A DNA stretch of 64,000 nucleotides from Trametopsis cervina (taxonomy: Eukaryota > Basidiomycota > Agaricomycetes > Polyporales > Irpicaceae), in the NCBI GenBank assembly GCA_022385755.1, contig MU278365.1:248001-312000 (forward strand), in the 5' to 3' direction. The notes below the pieces were generated by a model. The model was not told the DNA's origin and searched no databases. It saw only the letters and a program-made list of their open reading frames with translations. Positions 35,703 to 48,126 of this stretch are shown in pieces (within the stretch, counting starts at the first letter, position 1; every line of letters begins with the position of its first letter). The translations under genes and the position numbers were made by a program.

Positions 35703-38700
35703 TCACACCTTAACGTCCATAGCGGCCAGCCACAAATGAAACTCATGTCCTTTGCTATGAAGCATAAGCAGGGGATGCTGGCAGAACTTGTCGAACAGTC
35801 CTCGGCAGAACATGCCATACTCGTCTCTGGCATCAGAATTGAGACTCTAATCGTCTATGAACAAACATATCTCAGAAGATAAGCGAACATGCGTACCTCG
35901 AACGTCTCCATCAAGTCAGAGAACATCGCCTTAATAAATCCAAGATACATCCGGTTCTGGTCTTTCAGAGCATAATCTCCAGATTCATGCTTGAATCTCG
36001 CTTCGAGATTGTAGAACATATCTGGTAGAGGTCAGTACGAGGAATACGTGTACTTCATTAACTTACGTCCGATCAAGTCTTTCCTGACGTTTAGATACTC
36101 AGCTTTCGTCAGCTTGAAGTCTTCTACAGACCCTAATGGCAAGTCAACGAGCAGTGGATGTTTCAAGCGGTCCAACGAGATGATCGCTGAGACGTAATCG
36201 TGCTCGAAGGTGACTTCAGGTACTGTCAACGCTTGAAACAGGTCTTCCAGAAAAACATCTTTGTAGGCCTAAAATATGGATATGACGGCTAGTCATGAGC
36301 GGATTCAAGTCACAAGGCCTCACTTGAGACGCACCATGTATGCGGGTGCATCCCACTCAAGAATTGTCAATTTATAGCGCAAGACGATCTTAGTGCGTAT
36401 AGGCTGTTTGAGTTGTTTTGTTGGGATGCCAGCCTCAAAATACCATGACCACTCCTTCTCGAGAGGTAAGTTAAGGAACGTGGCTGTACAAAATGACTGA
36501 CCCGCTGCCCATTCTGTACCTGCACACCAGCGCATCGTACCCAGCACTGAATAGACGTGGCCACACTCGTAAAGTTGGCTTCAGGCATTTCCGCCATTGA
36601 CGCAAGTTCATTGAGGTCCTTGTACACACATTTATTGACGATTGGCCACACATCTTTACTGAGGACCTAAGTGGCTTTTAGAGAGGACATGGCAAAACGG
36701 AGTAGTTGACTACTCACAGTGCACGTTCTGGACTCGAGATCCTGGATTGTTGCACTTTCACTGCTTGCTCCAAGAGCAGCAGCAAGCTCGGGATCATCAA
36801 AATCGAACTGATCCATATCAGCGTAGGATTCTTGGCTTTCTTCTTCTACCTCTTCCACAAACTGGGGGCGACGCGGCCTCGGAACGATGATCGATCGAGC
36901 ATCCAGGTATGCTAAAGCTAGACGTATTAGCTCCTGACGAGTTGTCGATATCTCTAGAAGCTTCGTCGTCGGAGCAAATATATTTCTGACCCATGCTAAG
37001 GCAAGTATATCTCAGCCTCCTGAAAACAACACGGAAGATGACTCACCGCCAGCCAGCAAACTTGGTTCAGGGTATTGTGAGGAAGCCTGTTTAACCATGC
37101 CAGGAGTTTCGACGATTGTACGGACACAGCCCAGCAACATTTGTATGCAGAGGACAATTCTGTCCTTTGCCGTAGTGCTGGGATCACCAAATTCACTGAC
37201 AAGAATATCCGTCATGACGGTGAGCCACTTCAACAGTTCGTCCAGTGGGACGCGAAATTGGCGTAGGATACAAGCATAGTACATGAGACCTCGGATGCAG
37301 GCACGGCGTGTCTTCAGATCCATTTGCTTGAAGTCAACGTATCGACGAGCTTGCGATATGCGGCTATTACAGGGACCGGGGGAAGGGGATAGGACCATCG
37401 CAACGGCTACAGCGCTAAGCCTGTTGATAAGCATAGACGACTCACGCGGTGTTGCGGGTGTACCCTTCGCGAACTGCACGGACCCCACCGGAACGAGTAT
37501 AGACAGCAGTTTATGATGGTCTGCCGGGAAAGATTCTTTATTGAGAGGGTCCAAGCATTGCATGAGCGGGTCTATAGCCCGAACGACGAGTTTCAGCAAA
37601 GTCACGAAAGCTGTATCGCGGCGACTGTGCGAGTAGAGAAGACGTAAATCGTGTTCACGAAGGAAGTCCGGAAATTCAGCTTCTTCGTGGAGTAGATTCC
37701 CGAACCTACGAGAACGAAACGCTTCGCATAACTGGCTGATCACGGGTCGCGACTCCTTCAGGTTCCATTGCCACTTGTGGTGAAGGTGAGAACATCTCTG
37801 TACAAGTAGTGAGAGGTACTTGTCGCGTCTTTTCTGCACGGCCTTCCCGGATAATGTGTCCTGTTTTATTGGAACCAGGTTAAGTATTCTGGCAACGAAT
37901 TCCCACGATGGAGCCAACTGAGGGCTCGACGTCGTGGCACCATGGACGGAGAAGTGAGATAGAGCACAGATAATATATAAGGCCTTCCATGCAGCCTCGC
38001 TGGATTTGTGCTTGTCCTCTTCTGAGATAAATTCGGGGGATTTGTGCAGGGCTTGATCGAAGCAGTCCCAGAACGAGATCCTCGTCATCCCAGAATGCAA
38101 CAGATGGATAAGGCATACCCAGAGCTCGGCGATTCTAGTATGAAGATTGGAGTAGTCCAAGGTCGTCGAGGCCAGTAAGATCGATTCGAATCCTTTAAGG
38201 AGATCAAATCCACGGAGGTCCTCCATCTGCGCTATGATTAGGTCCTTTATGTCCATCGGGTCGTCGTTCACGATTTCACTTTGCTGGATGCGACAAGCCA
38301 TCTCTATCGTCGCCCACCGCATGTCCAGGATCATCCGTCGAGCAAAGCTTCTATCGTCCCTGGCGGCTCCGGGAGACAGGACAAGTTTGTCCATCTGTGA
38401 AAGTGCTTGTCGTACCACACCGACTAGCAGCACACGTTCGCCGTCAGGAGGATACACAGCGAACCAGGTCAGGTGACGCCAGGTCGTTTGAAAGAAATGC
38501 GAACATGAGCGGATTTCAATCTCGCCGATGCTTGCATCTGCATTTGACAGTGTTTCGACGATTTTCTCGAACTCGTTCGCGACTGCAGCAACAAACTGGG
38601 GAATTGGCGTGGTATGTGAGATAGAAAGCTCTCCGATATACCCGTTTGGTGGGGGATGCTGCGGCTCGACGGTTGAGCCTATGTGGAGCAGCTCTTTCAG

Positions 38701-41700
38701 TTGACCTCGTCCCAAATACGTATCGGAAGCGAAGGCAACGCCCAGAGGAAGGCTGGGAATATCCGCATCGACCCGAAGACGGCTCGAGTGCCGTGATGCA
38801 GCCAACAAGTGCTCTAGAGGAATAGAAGCGTTATCAGTTGGCGACGGACTTGTGTTGCGCAGTTCGTCCTCGTCTTCCGTGAAGAAAACATCAGTCGTGG
38901 ATACTGTCTTTCGACGTTGTTGGAAGTTAGGAATGAACCGCGCGGGGCGAGTCGATGGCAACTCGTATTCTGCATCCACGGTGACATGGTCAGTCTGTCG
39001 CCTTCCTGTCGTTAGTCTCCCTTGGCCATGGAATGTATACAGCCCCACGGACGCCTTCTTTCGTTTACGGTCACTGTTCCGCGCAGAGGTCTCAACGATC
39101 TGGTATTCCGCATTCCTTTCAGAGGCCCGCATCTCAGGATGTGGCGAATTTGTGTTTGCCTGTGGTGCTGAATCCCGGCGACGATGACTACCTCGCTTGG
39201 AAGCACGCCCCATATGATCTTGAATATGAGTTTGTCGAGGGTGGCCGTGCTTCCGAGCACCGACCGTGACTGACAATCCTGAGGGAGCCAATCTTGGCCC
39301 GCGCGGGTTTGAGGTGTTTGGCCTCGAATCCCGATTCCTGACTTTCGATGGTTTCTTGGACCCATATACGCGAGTGCCGGCTAGCATGTAATCCACTAGA
39401 CTGTCCTCATGCATGTGGTCTTTCCAAGCTTTCTGCCATTCGTGAGGATGTGATATCCACTGATTCACTTCGTCGTCGGGAATTTCCTCCTGTATCGATG
39501 CCTCCGACACGTCGCTGCCAGAGGAGATGCTAATGAAGCTGAGGGTGCGCTGTATGCCGACGTGGACATCCAATTGATGAGAGCTCCCGAATCCTCCGTA
39601 GTCGTGATCCGAGTCTGAGCTCTCAGAATCACCCCTGATAACGATGTCGTTTCGTATCTCACCAATCTTCTTGCGCACTTGGCCAACGGCTGGTGGCTTT
39701 TCATAGAGTTTAGGCTTCTGTGACCGCGTAATGTTGTTGACATTTCCATAGGCCTTCTTGAGCATCACTGCAGGCATCACACGCCTGGCGGCCTTCCACT
39801 GTTTACGCGTCTTGTCATCCATCTCGTCGGAGGGGCTGTCCTCTTCTTCCGATGAAGTCAGTAAGACAGACTCAGCTGATGCCTCCACTGTGGGATGCAC
39901 AGACAATGATAGCAGAGGGGGCGATTGAGGCTCAGTAAGTCCATTCTCCATGTCGCTTGTCCTTCCGACCGATGATGAAGTCGGCGGCCCGCTCTGTAAC
40001 GGGTCCCAATCGAACTCTGGGAACCCACCCGGATCATCTGGAATCCATGGTTGTGGTGAAGATGGTGGAGTTGTAGAAGCTTGTCTGATTAATGGTGGCT
40101 CCCTCGTGTCGCTCACAGTGTTGTCACCATCGGCTCGTGTCGAAACACGAAGCGGCCGTACCTCCGAATCTGACTGCCGGAGAGTCAGAAACAGCTGAGA
40201 GCAATACCGGGGACACTCACATCATGAAGGTCCAAGGTTGCAGGTAGCTTTCCCAACTGTTTCTTAGACATCGGAAATGGTCGTTTGCGACGCCTCTTGC
40301 TGCCCTGTTGGTTCACTGTCACAGGCACCCTAGACACTGTCTTCTTCTTACGTTCGTCCTCATCGCTGCTGAATGCAAGATCAAAGGCCGCGGGAATCCA
40401 GCCCTTTTTCGAGGGATGGTCGCTTGAATCAGACTGTTCGTGAGAAGAGTCGTTGTTTTCTATCCTCTGCGGACTCTTTTGAGGAGGCCTCCTCCTGCCA
40501 CCATCGCTATCTTCCGTATTCGATGTGTCGCCTTCGAATTCTGCATCACTACTTGGTATAGCATGTTGTGACGACAATGAATGCTCTCGCCGAGGCCTAC
40601 GAGGGCTACGTAGCTTCACAATGGCCTCCGGAATGTGACGCATCTGTTTCTTATACCGTAGCTTATCATAGCCGTATGGTTTGAGCTGCTGGGCTTTCCG
40701 TGTTCTGAGAGAATAACGCCCAGCCTCATGGTCAGATAGCTGAAGGGCCGCAGGGATATCTGAGTTGGCCTGGAGACTCGGCCCTGACTGGAGCAGATGA
40801 TCGTGTGGCAAGGATGCGGATACTGAAGACGGAGAGCGGGATTGCTCTCTAGGAACAGGGGATCTGGAGGATATGCTCCGTATATTCGTAGGCGTACAAG
40901 GGAAAGACGGGGTCTGGCTCGCCGCAGAAGACGCAATGATAGGTTTGATTACCTCTCTTTCAACTCCGACCTGAGACGACAAATGGTCGGTTCTGGAATG
41001 CGACCCCCACGTGGATGTTGGAGGGGTAAACAGAAGGAATGGGTCCACCGAGGAATCCTGATGCTCAGAAGGTGCCATAGAGGTGTCATTGCGCAGGGGA
41101 GGTGTTCGGGGAGAAGTCGTGGCTGGAGAGAGGGGAGCGCCATCGAAAAAACCGTGACGCTCTTCATCTTGCGCATGGGAAGAAGTACTCGCCCTATCCT
41201 CAACAAGGCCTTCCGGCGGGCTTGTATGGTTGATGGTGCCTACTGTATCGTCTTGCTGCCACACTGCTATGGCCTCGTCTACTTTACTCAATACTTGGTT
41301 CGTCGATCGTGAGCGCTCCTGATGGTTTCGTCATTTATTCACTGCAGGTATAACGTGTATCATACGTGTTACGTACTTTCCCATGGAGAGAAGAACTACT
41401 AGGAGTAGACGAAGGTAAAACAAGTGGACTCTTGGCTTGAACCGCGTGGTTTCCCGTAAAGTGGTTGACCTCGGCCTCCGGTGTTGTACTGGAAAGCTAC
41501 GATTGCATGGCCATGTGTTACGAGGCAGAAGACACAATTCTTGGCCGCTCACCTTTAGACGTTTTCGTGGAGGGCTCGCTATCGCTCCTCCCTCATAAGG
41601 GAGTAGCAGAGGTATCGCACTGTCAGTCATCTTCCGATGATCGTCCCGTAGCAAGGCTTGGTTTCGCTTGATAGCAGAGCTTGCTGTTTCCCAATAGGCG

Positions 41701-41768
41701 GATGTGGAGGATGCAGCTTCCTCAGCTTCCTCGGCGTCGGAAGGAGGGATGGATTCATCATAGTCCAT
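35703..41768 (-). CDS. MMS22: Mus7/MMS22-family DNA repair protein
   Basis: Large protein (roughly 1,800-1,900 residues). The start at 41766-41768 gives MDYDESIPPSDAEEAEEAAS. Exons join in phase across GTGAGC...CGTAG (RKRLK to LSSTTPEAE), GTACGT...CATCAG (SSLHGK to ERSRSTNQ) and GTGAGT...GGCAG (LDLHD to SDSEVRP). The basic N-terminal motif YSLRTRKAQQLKPYGYDKLR is the family's RxLRxRxAxQxxPY element. A second conserved block is KQWKAARRVMPAVMLKKAYG. The helical body contains INRLSAVAVAMVLSP and ARRYVDFKQMDLKTRRACIR followed by GLMYYACILRQF, typical of the Mus7 domain. The acidic patch YADMDQFDFDDPELAAALG follows, and the protein ends FCQHPLLMLHSKGHEFHLWL...DVKV. In yeasts MMS22 acts with the Rtt101/Mms1 ligase at stalled replication forks. 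The family call rests on motif pattern; exon joins in the last 1.2 kb are approximate. Confidence 0.78.
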
Positions 41769-42029
41769 ACAAATATGTATGTGTGCCAAGACGGAGGAGG
41801 TAGTCGCCGCATAAGAGTGACCATGTGGGTACGCGACGCGTCGTGACATTCTCACGTGATGTGTTACTCTGCCGTACCTTGCAGCGCTACTTAATATTAC
41901 TACGATGCCTATGTATCTTAGGCCATAGCCAGGCTGACAGGCAAAATCCACGTTAATGGTGCATAATACAGACTATGGTCCTCAGTTCGTTTCAGTGATG
42001 GCTTTGCTACCCTCCCCCTTGCGAAATAT

Positions 42030-43207
42030 TTACTCTCCAACGATCTTGAATCGACCAGTTCCTTTGCGGTATCCGAAGTCATCCCATAGGTCATCATCCT
42101 CAACAAGTTCTTCAAATGGCCGACAAGGCTCCGTCTTATGCCTCTTCCAATCAGCCTTCTGACATTCTTTCTGCATGATAGGATGCAGAAATCCAGGTCA
42201 GCAATGCGGGCGCATGAAGCTCCCACTAATGATCACGCACCGAACAGTACGTTCCTACTTTACATCTAGAACACACGTCCATCTTCACAGCTGTAGCGTT
42301 GTTCCCCTCGGCACCTCTCTTCATCTTCACTGTCAAGCAGGCGGGGTTGTTGCAAATCTTCTTGATTTTGGCAGATTCTTCAAAGATCTCCTGTAATTCG
42401 GGATCAAGCTCTTCGTCGTCGTCGTCGTCAATGATGGTAGCTGTGAGGGCGCTATCATAATCAACATCTTTGTCCTGTGCGTCATGGTACGCCTGTATAG
42501 CAATCTTCTCGCGAGCACCAATGTCCCGCGATGTGGGTTTTCCTAGCCTAACCCGACGACGAGCAAGTATGCGGTCCCGTGCCTTTTGCGCCTTTTTCTT
42601 GTTATGAAGGAAAGGACAGGTAGGAGTATGGCACCCAACAGAGGTCGCGAAGAACTATGCTTTCCCTTATCAGCCCGATTACTGCGTGCGCCGTGGCTAC
42701 GAAAGAAGTGCATCTGGCAAACTGCCGACTCACCATGCAAGGGACTAGGCTCTGCTCGAAACCTGAGGCTTTTAGTTGCACAAAGAGCTTGTCCCAAACC
42801 TTCATGCCTGTTGTAGCAGAACTTGAATGGTAGTCGATGATCATGTTCCAGAATGCGCGTGCGCATCCCACGGAGTACAGTATTCCTCCCTGACTACATT
42901 TCCAGCCATTTCTCATCTCTTTCCTGTAAATGTCAATGTCTCCTGGATGGATTGTACCGTCCGATCCTGGATGCAACTTGATTCCTAGGACAGGCTCGAG
43001 ATTGAATGCATTGTACTTCGTGAAGATCAGACCCTGGCGAGGGAAAAGCTGGGCTTTGCTGATGTCCGCAGGTACTGAGACGATTTCATATTTTTGCTGT
43101 ATGGCGGCACAGAGGTAATGATATCTTTCAATGGCCAGCCCTCCTTGTCCTTGACGAAGTCGGGTGTTCGGAGAGCGAATGAAGTGGTTGTACTTGTGGT
43201 CACTCAT
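42030..43207 (-). CDS. MYND zinc-finger protein
   Basis: Starts at ATG 43205-43207 (MSDHKYNHFIRSPNTRLRQG). The first 150 residues include IFTKYNAFNLEPVLGIKLHP and GILYSVGCARAFWNMIIDYH, with no domain I recognise. A Lys/Arg-rich then acidic linker (IIDDDDDEELDPELQEIFEE) leads to a C-terminal MYND finger: CNNPAC...MDVCSRCKVGTYCS, then across an intron KECQKADWKRHKTEPC. The end is WDDFGYRKGTGRFKIVGE with the stop at 42030-42032. The finger has a longer insert than usual between its first two cysteine pairs (LTVKMKRGAEGNNATAVKMD). Similar proteins are widespread and uncharacterised in mushrooms. It lies 262 bp from the MMS22 start on the same strand. Confidence 0.78.
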
Positions 43208-43836
43208 CCTAGATGGACGCGAGTGTTAAACCATGAAGTAGCCATAAGCACATGCATAAGTGTTCTTAATGATCGACTCCTATCACACCGCGAACTGGTA
43301 GTCAGTTCGTGATAAACAATACGCACTCAAGTTGATGTGTCTACAACAACCTCTGAACCACATATACATATATAACTAGCGTACCAAACTTGTGCTACTG
43401 ACACGCATAACCCGGTAGATATAGCATGAATGAAGGACACAGCCCCAGAAGTCAAGTTAAAGCGGCTGCAAAGCGTGGTGGACGAGATCGTGGCCAAGCT
43501 CATGGAATATAAGTCCTAGGGTACTGCACGAGGATAAAGCACTGAATATCACTTGCGAGACTGGTCACAAGCTCCTCAGTCTCAAAATATCATGGGAAGA
43601 TCTTTGATCGACCTTGCTGAAGAATCACTACTAGAGAAATGAATGGGATTAGCCATGCTTCATGCACGAGCAGATAAAATACATGACAAATGCGTAAAGG
43701 GGCAGTGACAACGTGTAAGGAGAGTGGGCCACACGGTGTGGCTCTGTGGTTATGCTACAACAAGACCGGCGCGTAGGCAATAATGTATACTCGGTAGGAG
43801 GAACGAGGAAAATAAAAAAGAATGAAAACTTGTCGA
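43208..43836. other. Intergenic region between MYND and chitinase genes
   Basis: About 630 bp with promoter and 3' UTR expected on opposite sides. No coding motif seen. Confidence 0.45.
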
Positions 43837-45493
43837 CTAGCAACTAACCTCGTCAATGCCGATGGCGTTGGAGATGGCGTCGACCAACAGGTCGTTGTAG
43901 TCGCTGGAAGCTTCCCAAAGCGCAAACCCGCCCAGACCTTGATCAGCAATGAATTTGCCCTTCGCCGCTAGAGTTCAATGTTAGCAACCGCCATTAGACA
44001 CACGAGGCAAAACAGCGCACCGAAAGAGGTAGGATCATCATAAGAGATCATGGTCGTGTTCTGGGGCACGTAAACGTAAGGCTGTTAAGAAGCGCTAGTG
44101 AGTAAAGGAGATCGGTGGCCACTGATGCATACAAACGTACCGTCTGACTGCATGAGTCGAATCGGAAGCCCATACCGGCCACAGCGGTACCATTCTGATC
44201 AAGAATGCCCTGCTGAATCATGCCAGCAAGGTTGAAGATACCCGAAAAGCCACCGGGAAACGAGTTGCCACATGAATCGACGCCAGGAGGCGAGTCTACA
44301 TCCCGGTTGTCTCCAGCGGGCTGGTTGTTCTTGTCGAACGCAGGGTACGCTGCGATAGCCTTAGTTCCAAAAGGTTGCACGCTAGAGTTTACTGCAGCAG
44401 ATACGCTGAAAGCGGTGGTTGAAGGCACGTCAAAGCTATGCCCGTAGCCAGCGACGCCGAGCACGATCTGCTTGGCCGGAAAGCCAGCTGCAGTCCATGC
44501 CTTGACTGCAGAAACAGCGGACCCTTGCTGATCTGCCGCAGGTGCACAGGTATCATCCAAAGGGGCGTTAGGGCCAACCGCGTCGGACCAGCTTCCCCAA
44601 ACATCGTAGTTCATAAGGGCCACGTAATCCAAGACTTTGGCGAACTCGGATACGTCGGCAGAAGGATTTCCGCTCGGATCGTTGAAGGGAACAATAGCGG
44701 TAGCGGCAGAGAGAACGAGGTTGGGTTCAGCCTGGCGAAGTCCTTGCAAGAACGAGAGGAAGTTGGGCGTATCCTGTGCGTTGACGATATTGCAGCCAGC
44801 TCCTTGCTTGTTCGGATACTCCCAGCTACACCAGGGTCAGTAGATGATATGTGCGTGTAATAGATTAGACTTACTCAAAGTCCAAGCCGTCGAAACCGTA
44901 CTGTTGGACAACCTGCTGCAACGTCTTGACGAATTGAGTTCGATTCGCGGCAGAACCAACTGCACTCGAGAAGTATGCTGAGCCGGACCAGCCGCCGATT
45001 GTGGCGAGTGCTTTCACGCCCTGTAAGTTCGACAATAGGTCAGTGGATCGCCGCTCGGAAAAATGCTACTACATACATTGGAGTGTGCGAGCTGGACGAA
45101 GTTGGGAATTAGCTCTTCATTGGAAGCTTCGAAGGAAATGTCCCCGTTCGGTTGCGGCTCTCTGTAAGAGAAATTAGATGTATCATCATACGAATAGAGC
45201 ATAACTCACCCAAACGCATAAGTAACGTGGGAGTACTTCGTCCAGCTTATATCCTCCGGGGCCAGATACTGGGAATTGTATCCTGCATACCACGTAGCTG
45301 CAATTATCTCGTCAGAAGAAGAGTTGCTCGAAGGGCTCGAAGGCGAGGGATTAGAGGCAGCTCCGGCTGCGCTTGGCTGCGAAGGGGATGCGAGAGCTGA
45401 GCCTGAGCTTGCTGATGGGCGTAAGTTGCACACGGGCGCAGCCCGTGCCGAAAGCGCGTTCAATATGAACGTCAAGGCCAACATGTACAACAT
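43837..45493 (-). CDS. Secreted GH18 chitinase
   Basis: Hydrolyses chitin. The start at 45491-45493 gives a signal peptide (MLYMLALTFILNALSARAAP). A Ser/Pro-rich spacer follows, then the TIM barrel: IAATWYAGYNSQYLAPEDIS, WTKYSHVTYAFG, GVKALATIGGWSGSAYFSSA, and the catalytic motif FDGLDFDWEYP (DxxDxDxE). The Asp codon before WEYP is split by an intron (about 44826-44876). VALMNYDVWGSWSDAVGPNA, KQIVLGVAGYGHSFDVPS and the last strand LGGFALWEASSDYNDLLVDA follow. The stop is at 43837-43839. All catalytic residues are present and the length (about 450 aa) fits a class V fungal chitinase. No separate chitin-binding module is seen. Likely roles are cell-wall remodelling, autolysis or feeding on fungal or insect chitin. 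Confidence 0.94.
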
Positions 45494-46455
45494 GCTGGAA
45501 AGAATCTGGAGGAGATATGCTGTTTGGAGGAGGAGGGGGAGGATCTAGCAACTGCGGTAGGGTGCGCCTCGACCTTTTGTACTGGCACCATCGCCATACC
45601 GCGGCAGTATCTAACGCAAAAGGAATCAGGCCCTATTCAGGATGAACAAAGAGTTCTCATGCAAGGCCACAGGAACAGGGACCCTCGTGTTGGCCTTGTG
45701 TACAATAAGCTTATTTCGGAGACAATGGAGTTGCGATACGCGGCCAAAGAAACCATGACTGACCGTGCCGGTGGACTTCGGAAGGTAGGATATAGATGCC
45801 AAATAAAATCATGACAGCTGGAAAGAGAGGCCAACACTTTGGCCTTCCGTGGCCAGCAGAGGGAACAAATTGTGGTCAGAGGCCATGGTCGTAGGCAGCC
45901 GGTGATGGCCGCACTTTTGTAGCTTCGTCTCGTTTAGGCTATTCCTGGAATTGCACGCAGTTTCCTCACGTCTTGCAGGACGTAGCCCATTTCCGCTCCG
46001 TCGAACATGTAAGCCAACCGAAGTTTCTCGGATAACTGTTCCGACGAAAGGGTGTCCATGATATTTGATCCCATACATGTCTATCTGGCCACGCAGCGAA
46101 GCAGGAAACCCAATCAAACAGAATACAGCGAGACGAAAAGAGGTCTAGACGAGGATGAACGTTGGTTATGCTTAAGCCAATACAAAGCAAGAGCGGAAGC
46201 AATGATTCTAGTACATCAAGGTAGCTAAACGAGGTGAAAGCAAAAGCACGACAAAGGCATGAGGACAGTATGAACTACCCCTAAACAGCGATCGGTGTAG
46301 AGGAAGTCTGTGATATTGTGAGAAAAACGTGCAAAAGGAGCACAGGATATCTGAACATGCGGCTTTGTCCCCTCAGAAGGCACATACGCGAACTCTCTTG
46401 TGGTCAGCAGACTGCCCGTTGCATGAGGGAATCTAACATGCCTCAAAACGTCAGT
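45494..46455. other. Intergenic region upstream of the chitinase
   Basis: About 960 bp. Holds the chitinase promoter and the 3' end of the F-box gene. Several frames on both strands are open for 60-100 codons, but none has motif or splice support. Confidence 0.4.
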
Positions 46456-47769
46456 TCAACCTTTCGGATAAAAACGAATAATCCCCCGTGGAAGCAGTAC
46501 AGCCAGATACATGGAGATTAACTCTTCGACCTGCGGATCCAGAGGGTATAGTGCGCTGGAACCTCTGGACCCGCCGGAAAACGTAACGGTCTCCAGTGCC
46601 GGCAAACGCTGGAATGCGCGAATTTGATCCTCCCATTCCACCTCGTCGAGTTCATCTAACTGGTCATCCACATGAGGGTGATTGTCGAGGCCGAGCGAGA
46701 TCTCGCGGACACAAAGCGGCAGATTTGCGAGAACGGCATTCGCGAAATCCCAATGCGGGATGCAATCCACTGTGGTGTGCAGATCCACAGGGACAAACAA
46801 CGAGAGTGATTCGAGCTGCGAGCACTGGTCGAGGTTCAATTGTGGAGATAAGTCCTCCGGCTCAGCTGTACCAGATGTGGTGATCAGTCAACTACTTGCA
46901 CCTGTGAAGCACCAGAACTGCGTACGTTCGCCCTCCAGATCCAATATAATCATGTTGTTTAGTCTAAGCTCTAGACGCTTCAGGCTATGGGCGGTCGCTT
47001 TGATCAGTCTTCCGATGGCAGGGATGTCTTCAACGTAAAACCACCAGATAGAAAGAGACGTGAGACAACTCAAGTTCAGTCTCGGGAGTGCGTATTCAAT
47101 AAAAACGCAAGCAGGCCCTTCCGTCCAGAGGCCAAGGGCTTCCAGCCTCAGGTCATTGGGGAACGGTGTTTCCGCGGTTGATGCTTGCTGTCTAAGGCCA
47201 CTAGGGCCCCATGGACTTGCCGTCGTGCGGAGAAGTTTGAGCGCAGGGAGCAACTTTAATATATCCAGCCCATCCCTGATTGTCTTGTATGGTTGCTCAG
47301 ATATTTTCGGATCAATGGGAGATACTATCCTGCGGACGGACAATGACCGTACGGACGATGAGGTAGATGATACGGGTAAGACATCGGGAAGAGCAGCCCA
47401 AGAGACGTCCATTATCGAAAGCGTTTCAAGCCTTGACAGTAAGTTCAGGAGTTGGCCCAGTACTCCTAGCTCCAGGGATGGTTCTGTCCGGCCGTTCCAG
47501 TAACCGATTGCCGCTCGGGGTTGGATTGTGAGCTTTCTCACATATGAAGTGCACTGGCTACCCATCGGCGATCGGAACGAGTGCAGGACGCTGTCTAACC
47601 CGTCGTCCGCAGCCTTGTCGGCATCCGGCAGCGTCACCACTATTGCTTGAAAGAGGTGAAAACGAGCGGAGACCGACCACGTATAGGAGACGAGGGCACA
47701 TTGCATCAGTGTCGACCGATCCTCGTACAAGTGGTCGATAATCATGTCAATGATCTCGGTCGGCAGCAT
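46456..47769 (-). CDS. F-box protein
   Basis: Begins MLPTEIIDMIIDHLYEDRST and LMQCALVSYTWSVSARFHLF at ATG 47767-47769, a clear F-box. The remainder carries irregular leucine-rich segments (LNLLSRLETLSIMDVSWAAL, SVRSLSVRRIVSP, LNLSCLTSLSIWWF, HSLKRLELRLNNMIIL). A short intron near 46840-46905 leads to the second exon, which ends AVLLPRGIIRFYPKG. The layout is that of the expanded Agaricomycete F-box family, thought to present substrates to SCF ubiquitin ligases. Substrate unknown. Confidence 0.82.
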
Positions 47770-48035
47770 CTACCAGGATATGAGTATCACGAACGTCTTG
47801 AACGAAAGACGCGTAAGAAAAGTCTCACCTTTCACAGCTGGGCATGCAAACGAACCCCGCGCGAACCGCTGTGATTTGGTTCTGGTTAGATAGCTATTCT
47901 GTATCTGCAGGATCATAAACATACCTGGTGGAACGTAGTACACATTGACAACATGTGCCAACATGGGCGGTGGCTGACAGATCAATGCGCAACACAACAT
48001 AGGGTTGTGTATAGAATACCAAGCGTAAAGTACAA

Positions 48036-48106
48036 GCATTCGTGGTGTAGCGGTAACATTGGGTCTTCCCATGGCCTAGCTCCGGGTTCGACTCCCGGCG
48101 GATGCA
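48036..48106 (+). tRNA. tRNA-Gly (anticodon CCC)
   Basis: A 71-nt cloverleaf with no intron. The acceptor stem GCATTCG pairs with CGGATGC (48099-48105) and A48106 is the discriminator. The D stem is GTGT/ACAT. The anticodon stem GGGTC/GGCCT closes the loop TTCCCAT, giving anticodon CCC at 48068-48070. The T stem is CCGGG/CCCGG with loop TTCGACT. The internal promoter boxes A (TGGTGTAGCGG) and B (GGTTCGACTCC) are intact. It decodes GGG. T runs begin 9 nt downstream. Confidence 0.96.
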
Positions 48107-48114
48107 AGGTTGCC

Positions 48115-48126
48115 TTTTTCGTTTTT
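48115..48126 (+). terminator. RNA polymerase III terminator of tRNA-Gly
   Basis: Two T5 runs separated by CG, starting 9 nt after the mature tRNA end, the normal Pol III stop signal. Confidence 0.85.

Noticed and set aside
45934..46059. A 41-codon minus-strand reading (MDTLSSEQLSEKLRLAYMF...) that looks protein-like.
   Set aside because: No continuation, no neighbouring exon in phase and no recognisable family; likely chance.
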